Shown in pieces: positions 41,279 to 46,391 of a DNA stretch of 46,391 bases. Position 1 is the stretch's first letter. The number at the start of each line of letters is the position of its first letter. The position numbers were made by a program, and so were the translations under genes. This DNA is from Takakia lepidozioides (lineage: Eukaryota; Streptophyta; Takakiopsida; Takakiales; Takakiaceae): contig JAKLZA010000308.1 of the NCBI GenBank assembly GCA_030704615.1, positions 1 to 46,391 on the forward strand. The letters run 5' to 3'. The notes beneath the pieces are model-generated. The model made no database searches and was not told where the DNA came from. It was given only the letters and a program-made list of their open reading frames with translations.

Positions 41279-44200
41279 CCACCATCCCTCAGTTCCAGCA
41301 AACCTTAAGCACGATTGTCGTGCAGAAAATTAGGGCAGGGAGGAGATGAAGCTATTTCCCCGCGATTTCATCCGCACGGGATGAGCTCCATCAACAAACG
41401 GTTGATAAAATCCCGATTTTTCATCCCTGTGTCATCCGCCAGGGATGACATCTAGATAGGGATGAAAATCATTTGGCATTCATTAGGATAGAAACCTCAT
41501 GACCTTATAAACCAAAGATCCAAGTAGGGTAATTAACCGAAATTAACCAGATTCGGACGTCATCCGTAAAGTAAGAAATCAGCCGGTATGGCTGAGTTCT
41601 GTTAAAGGTAAATCCACCATCTGATGACTTCATCATCAACAGATCATCCAGTATGGACGAAATATCAAGGAAGTTAATTAGGGATTAATTAACATATCTC
41701 TGGGTTTAAACCATCGGGTTTAAAAGAACCAGCCAGATCCATGGAGGGAGGGAGAGAGAGGGAGAGAGAGGGAACCCACCAACCATCCCCCGGTATGGCA
41801 GCTCCTCATGGAGTGAGTGTGGTATGCACTCGCCCCGTAAGGGAGTGCATACCAGACCCCATCACATAAAGGACCTCCCTCTTCTTTGTAGCTTTTATTT
41901 CTGGTTACAAAGGAACCATAGAAATAAATAAATAAAGCCTACAATCTCAATTCTCCAAGGTCAAAAAACAAAACAAGCTGTGACAAGCGAAGGTACATCA
42001 ACACTTACATCATAATATAGAGTTTTAACTTTTACCTTTTAGCTCGCACATGAGCTCTGGTAATGGAAAGAAGAGGCCGATGAAAGAATCCTCAACTCCC
42101 AAATTCAGGAAGCAACAAACAGGAAATAAACATTTATCAGGCAATTAGTGTTTATCAGCCCCTTTATTGTTTATCAGCCAAGAATCTGGTTATAGAACCA
42201 GTTTTCCCAAGAGGTACGAATATTTGTTCTTCAGTCATTGGCAGTAATGTACTGCCTATGATTCAAACAAAACATCTTCCAGCAATAAAATAGAATTGGG
42301 TATTTTTTATGGTGCTATAAAGAGCAAAGCCATAACCAAGAGCGACATAGAAGCATTTGAGCCAAGGACATGGAAGTCATTCTTATCATAAGGTATCTAA
42401 CTCTGACATAAGGCATTGGCTACAGGAGACCAGCAAACGAGAGCAATGTGCATTGACCGGATCATGTATAAGGTGTACACACATACTCCAACACGTTGTC
42501 TTACCAGGGCCTAGCTCAAAGTGCCAGCGTTCAGACGTCCTTTAGATGCTCAATGTTTATCTTAGGTATCATCAAGGATGCCTTATTTTCCATGCCCAAT
42601 CATCCAATATATTTTTGTTGGAGAAGATGATACCTGGGAAGGAGTTTCTTGCTCCCCACCATGTTCATGGCGGAAGAGGTGGCTGATATCCCATGGCTTT
42701 GACCATCTGCCAAAAACCAACAGGTGTTAGTTCATCAAGTGTCACTCCACTCAAGAATGTGCTAGATCACCATCTCTTATGGCCATAAAAAGGTGTTAGT
42801 ATGCCATATACAGATCTGGAAAAAGAAGGGAGAGTGATTGATAATGTGTACAGACACCACTAAGTACACTGGTCTAAAGAAGAGAGGGAAGATACTATGT
42901 CTTGTCGGGACATGGACAAGACCAAACAAGGTCTTTGTCAAATTAACGACAAATCAGCCTCATAACAAGGCATTATCAATCATCCTTCATTCAAAAACCA
43001 GTCTTAAAAAGGCATACATCTGATTTCAAAGTAAATGAAATGAATGGGTGGGGGGGTGGGATTACATAAAGAACCCCCCCTATATAAATCAGCTTTATAT
43101 TCAGCAAAACAGGGACCCAAACAAGTGTTACATGTTTGGGTATGTTTCATATGGAATATTTACAACTGTGCATAGCAAGAATAAGTGTTCAGCTTGCCAA
43201 AATTGCCACCCTCGATTACATTGAAAGCCTGGAAAGAAGTTCCAGCTTTGTTTTGTTTAACACCTTCACCATATCAGAGCTGCAGACATTTTCTAAGCAA
43301 ATTACACACTAGGGTATAACCGGATACCTTGTTTTTTGTCCCACGACCTGGTTTAGGTCTGGGGCTAGTGTATAAATGCGTTAACAAGGTGTTGAATAGC
43401 AAGCAAGTATTCAGATTGCTACAATTACCACCAATGTCTACATTGCACGCTGGAAAACGAATTCCAGTCTGTTTTGGTAACACAAACACCATATTAAAAT
43501 TGCAGATATTTTTCTAATCAGTTTACCATCATAGAGTAGTATCACGGGGTCTGAATTGTTCATTCCAACAGGCTAGTAAGCTGCCACGGCATATTTATCC
43601 TAAGGCAACATGAACACAGGGCCTGAATCAACTTCTTAACAGCCAGCAAGTGCTTACCACCGTGGACATTGTCCATTAAAAAAGCCAAGCATCCAGGGGC
43701 TTGTAACCAAAGACATTATCTGGTCGAAGAAGAGCCACCCTACAATTTTGCATGGCACCAAATGTCCTAAAAACAGCCTGCTCGTAACAAAATCCAGGCT
43801 TTCCGAGGTTTACAATAAAGGACACTGTTTGGTCAAAAAACAGAGCTCCCCCACTTTGCTGCTTGGTACTAGATATCTTAAAACAGCCAGCTCGTCATAT
43901 AATTGCTCCGGTGTCACAACAGAAGGCCACAGGGAACAAGAGAGAAATATCCTAATGAATCGTTGTCCACCATAGAAGGTTAAGAACAAAGGCCAGAAAG
44001 ATCAATGCAAAGAGGCAGAAAGAGGTCTTCTCCCCCAAAGATACAGAAGTTGCGGCGTCGCATCAGTAGCTCGATTTCATTCAACTTCAAGCTCAAAGAA
44101 TCATATTAAGTGAGGACCCTCACCTGGTCCCATCACAAGCCCCCACAAAAACCGACAGGTTAGTAAGGATTGTGGAACCCCAGGTGAATCACAGGTCTCA

Positions 44201-44460
44201 CGCTTGTTATCGCTGTACAACATGCATTCCAAAGCAGGAGTAGAAAGAAATCAGAGCATAAACAAGCCATCACCTCGATGGTTTGCGGAAGAGAGCCTGC
44301 AAAATGGCTCCAAGACCAACAAACAACAAACACAAAAAGAGTGGATTGCCCAGGCATTTTAACAGGTTCATTCACTTCCCTGAGGTCTTAAGATGCGCCG
44401 CTGTATCTTAATGATCAATGAAGGGCACAACAAACGATCACAAGCTGAGTAGATCGCCCG
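41270..44460 (-). repeat. Inverted copy of the tandem unit (outer part)
   Basis: Continues the reverse-oriented 3.31-kb unit from the transposon's target site through one nearly full unit and stops at GTAGATCGCCCG. It has the copy-1 type TATGTGTG insert (as CACACATA near 42477), unlike copies 2 and 3, and a short deletion near 42140. Same hairpins and GA-rich run as the forward copies. No gene. Confidence 0.9.
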
Positions 44461-45692
44461 AAGTGGACCCGCAAGAGCGCCGTCCCGATTCTGAAAAAGA
44501 AGTGGACGTGCATCAACACACTGGGCCTTCGGTCGGAAGGGAAGAAGGTGATTACGACACTGGCACTCGTCCATTCATTTGCTTGGGTGTTTCAAATGCT
44601 GGTGCCGCATTCGGTTTCTAATCGTTTTCCCTGTGTATGCAGACGAAGCAATTCGATGCATACTGCTTTTGTGAAGGGAGAACTCCACCTTTGCTTTCCG
44701 GAAGGAGGGAGGAAGGTTGACCCAAACTGCGACCCACTCGATTACGACGTTCTGTTCAACAACGTTCCCAAGGAACTTCTCCCTCATAGCCTCACTTCAA
44801 CGGAACCCCTGCGGTACTCACGGACTCGGAGCCCTGCCTTCATTCAGACAATTATGGAGACATGCACAGACGTGGAGGGCACAGTGCTCGACCTCATCTG
44901 TGGGACAGGTATGCAGAATCTTTGATCTCTGCTGTTCTGCAAATTCTCGTTAGGATGTAGTTCGCAACATGTGAAGCGCCATGTGGTAATGTGTGGAGAT
45001 GGCATTTGTAACAGGTGCCTCAATGTGGGCTGGGCGGTTTTCCGACGGCACCTCTTTGCCTACGAGGAGGATTCATCCGTGTGGGGATCCCATCTGGAGG
45101 GGTGCAACGGAATGTGAAGGCTCCCGACAGAGCGGAGTCTCCTCGGATTCGTCGGAGTCCGAGGAAGAACACAGTGGACATTGATGCGGAGGAGAACCCG
45201 GAATACGAGTGAGTGCAAACATTGTAAGTTTGCAAAGCCTTCTGGGTCATTTATGTCAAACGAATTTCCCGACTGTGGTTCTCATTAGTCTCGTTGATGA
45301 TTGTCATGTGCAGGATTGCAGGGTCCGGGTCGAAACATGTAGGCCTACACTTCCTGCCAGGAAGAATGTCCCGTTCTTTGCGAGGGCCGATTTCATGACG
45401 AGCCCGGTGAGGGACTACTCCCTTCCTAGTTATGCAGCTAAACTCGCAAATACAGCGATTAGAAGAAGTGAGAATCCCAGTAAAGTAGAGCAGATTTTGG
45501 AGAGGGCTAGGGAGGACAGAAGGATAAGGAAAGAGTTGGCAACAGCTCAGACAGGTAGACGGGTACGAAAGTACATATGTGATTCAGCGGATGAGAGCGA
45601 CGCAGACAGGGAGGAAGACGACCCCAACGGAGGTGAGATGGACAGTTCCGCAAGGGGAAGATGGGATTTTCGAAAGCCTGGCCAACGAGTAG
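44461..45692 (+). pseudogene. Truncated second copy of the ParB-methyltransferase gene
   Basis: Homologous to the 3' part of the gene at 26811-33328. Exons: 44461-44547 (KWTRKSAVPILKKKWTCINT), 44643-44908, 45015-45208, 45314-45692. The three introns (95, 106, 105 bp) have the same positions and phases (0, 1, 2) as introns 7-9 of the first copy. Conserved: YSRTRSPAFIQTIMETCTDV, VLDLICGTG, GASMWAG, NVPFFARADFM and RWTVPQGEDGIFE near the end. One-base frame breaks occur near 44670, 45055, 45355 and before 45620. Everything upstream of the end of exon 7, including the ParB-like domain and motif IV, is missing, because the 3.31-kb repeat abuts directly at 44460. Protein identity looks moderate, so this is a diverged family member, not a recent duplicate. 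Confidence 0.85.
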
Positions 45693-45955
45693 TCCGCTGG
45701 AGATGAGAGAGGCACTGAGGGGGTGGAGGAGGAGCAGGACAGTCTAGAACAGGATGAGATTCGGATGATTTCAAGATTAATAGAATTTTAATGAAGTCTC
45801 TGTAAATGTAAATTCTCTTCCAGATATATAAAGGAAATTTATGCCCGACATTCGTGACACCCTCTCCAGTGTGCATTCCAGCCACACAATCGCCCAAACC
45901 ACGACGCTCCAAAATCAGAAATGGGGCACGCGCATTTCCAAAACAGGGGAGGGAC
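45693..45955. other. 3' flank of the second methyltransferase copy
   Basis: Acidic-codon remnants (GAGGAGGAGCAGGAC) continue briefly, then AT-rich sequence. No gene and no terminal inverted repeat like that of the 14.7-kb element is visible. Confidence 0.5.
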
Positions 45956-46391
45956 TAAATTTTCCATTTCAATGTTGGCATAGTAAAAAGTAATCTGAAT
46001 TGGAAATGCGGTGCCACATTTCCAAAATTTCCTTTGTCCACACGCCAGTTTTGGCCTCTCCCACTCATTGCATGGATGCCACAACGCTTTACAGAGGTCG
46101 AACAAACGGGTCGAAACAAGGAGGTCGACATGGCGGGATTGAAAATGCGGTGCCGCATTTCACAGTATTGGGGATGGTCGTTGTTCGAACTGCAGGCCCA
46201 TCAGCAAAAATTTGCACCGCATTCCATTGTTAAAAAAAGTCGATGACGGACATGAAATGCGGCGCCGCATTTCCAGAACGGACATCGCAATTTGTCCATC
46301 TGCAGACCCTCTCTCGGAAATGCGGTAACGCATTCCATCGCGCTGGTCGGAAATGTCACACTTTCGAAGTGTTGTACGGAAATGCGGCACC
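45956..46391. repeat. Variant palindromic repeats (GGAAATGCGG...)
   Basis: GAAATGCGGTGCCACATTTC, GAAATGCGGCGCCGCATTTC and diverged relatives occur near 46002, 46144, 46255, 46317 and at the window end. They have the same size and GGCGCC centre as the palindrome of the 14.7-kb element, but TGCGG replaces TTCGG. They run off the window. Confidence 0.8.

Noticed and set aside
1-46391. tRNA, rRNA or other structured RNA genes
   Set aside because: No cloverleaf with a proper TTC loop and no rRNA-like stretch noticed by eye on either strand.

Overview
The window is repeat-dense nuclear DNA of a eukaryote, most likely from the green-plant lineage. The evidence is short GT-AG spliceosomal introns (about 85-130 bp), a non-chromodomain Ty3/gypsy element of plant type, and a Mutator-like transposase with a SWIM zinc finger. 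The style suggests a large-genome streptophyte alga or bryophyte, but that is inference and no species is identified. I see no bacterial operon, CRISPR array, rRNA or tRNA gene. No confident single-copy host gene is present: every supported gene belongs to a mobile element or a decayed copy of one.

Layout. 1-730 is the tail of an LTR in plus orientation. 731-9990 holds three head-to-tail copies of a 3.31-kb non-coding unit. The third copy is split at 9991-23197 by a 13.2-kb Ty3/gypsy element on the minus strand, with 5-bp target duplications (CATAC) and nearly identical LTRs. The array resumes at 23198-24855, then reverses direction at 24855/24856. The inverted arm (24856-26575 and 41270-44460) is itself split by a 14.7-kb Mutator-like element at 26576-41269, which has terminal inverted repeats and a perfect 9-bp target duplication (CGCACTCCG). 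From 44461 the array abuts a truncated, frameshifted relative of the cargo gene of that element. The window ends in palindromic repeats.

The most interesting object is the 14.7-kb Mutator-like element. It carries two divergent genes. A two-exon DDE/SWIM transposase (36917-40509, plus strand) runs toward the right end. A ten-exon gene (33328 to 26811, minus strand) runs toward the left end, and its exons join in one continuous frame of about 1461 codons. That second gene joins a ParB/sulfiredoxin-like domain (DGNHR motif) to a DNA-methyltransferase fold with beta-class motif order (IV, then X, then I), like the N4-cytosine/N6-adenine methylases of phages and bacteria. The motif IV tetrapeptide is altered to DIPD. 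Between the genes lies a 3-kb block of mirrored arrays built on the palindrome GAAATTCGGCGCCGAATTTC. The same GGCGCCGAATTT core recurs in a ten-copy array inside intron 6 of the methyltransferase gene and in repeats behind the transposase. A second, decayed methyltransferase copy (44461-45692) keeps the same intron positions and phases and lies next to a variant palindrome family. This suggests a transposon family with a captured ParB-methyltransferase and matching palindromic DNA. The link between protein and palindrome is a hypothesis.

The Ty3/gypsy element has an extra ORF before gag that starts inside the LTR and reads through the primer-binding site, a gag-pol with several frame breaks, and a long extra coding region after integrase. 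Its LTRs differ by only two substitutions plus a repeat-number change, so it inserted recently although its genes are broken.
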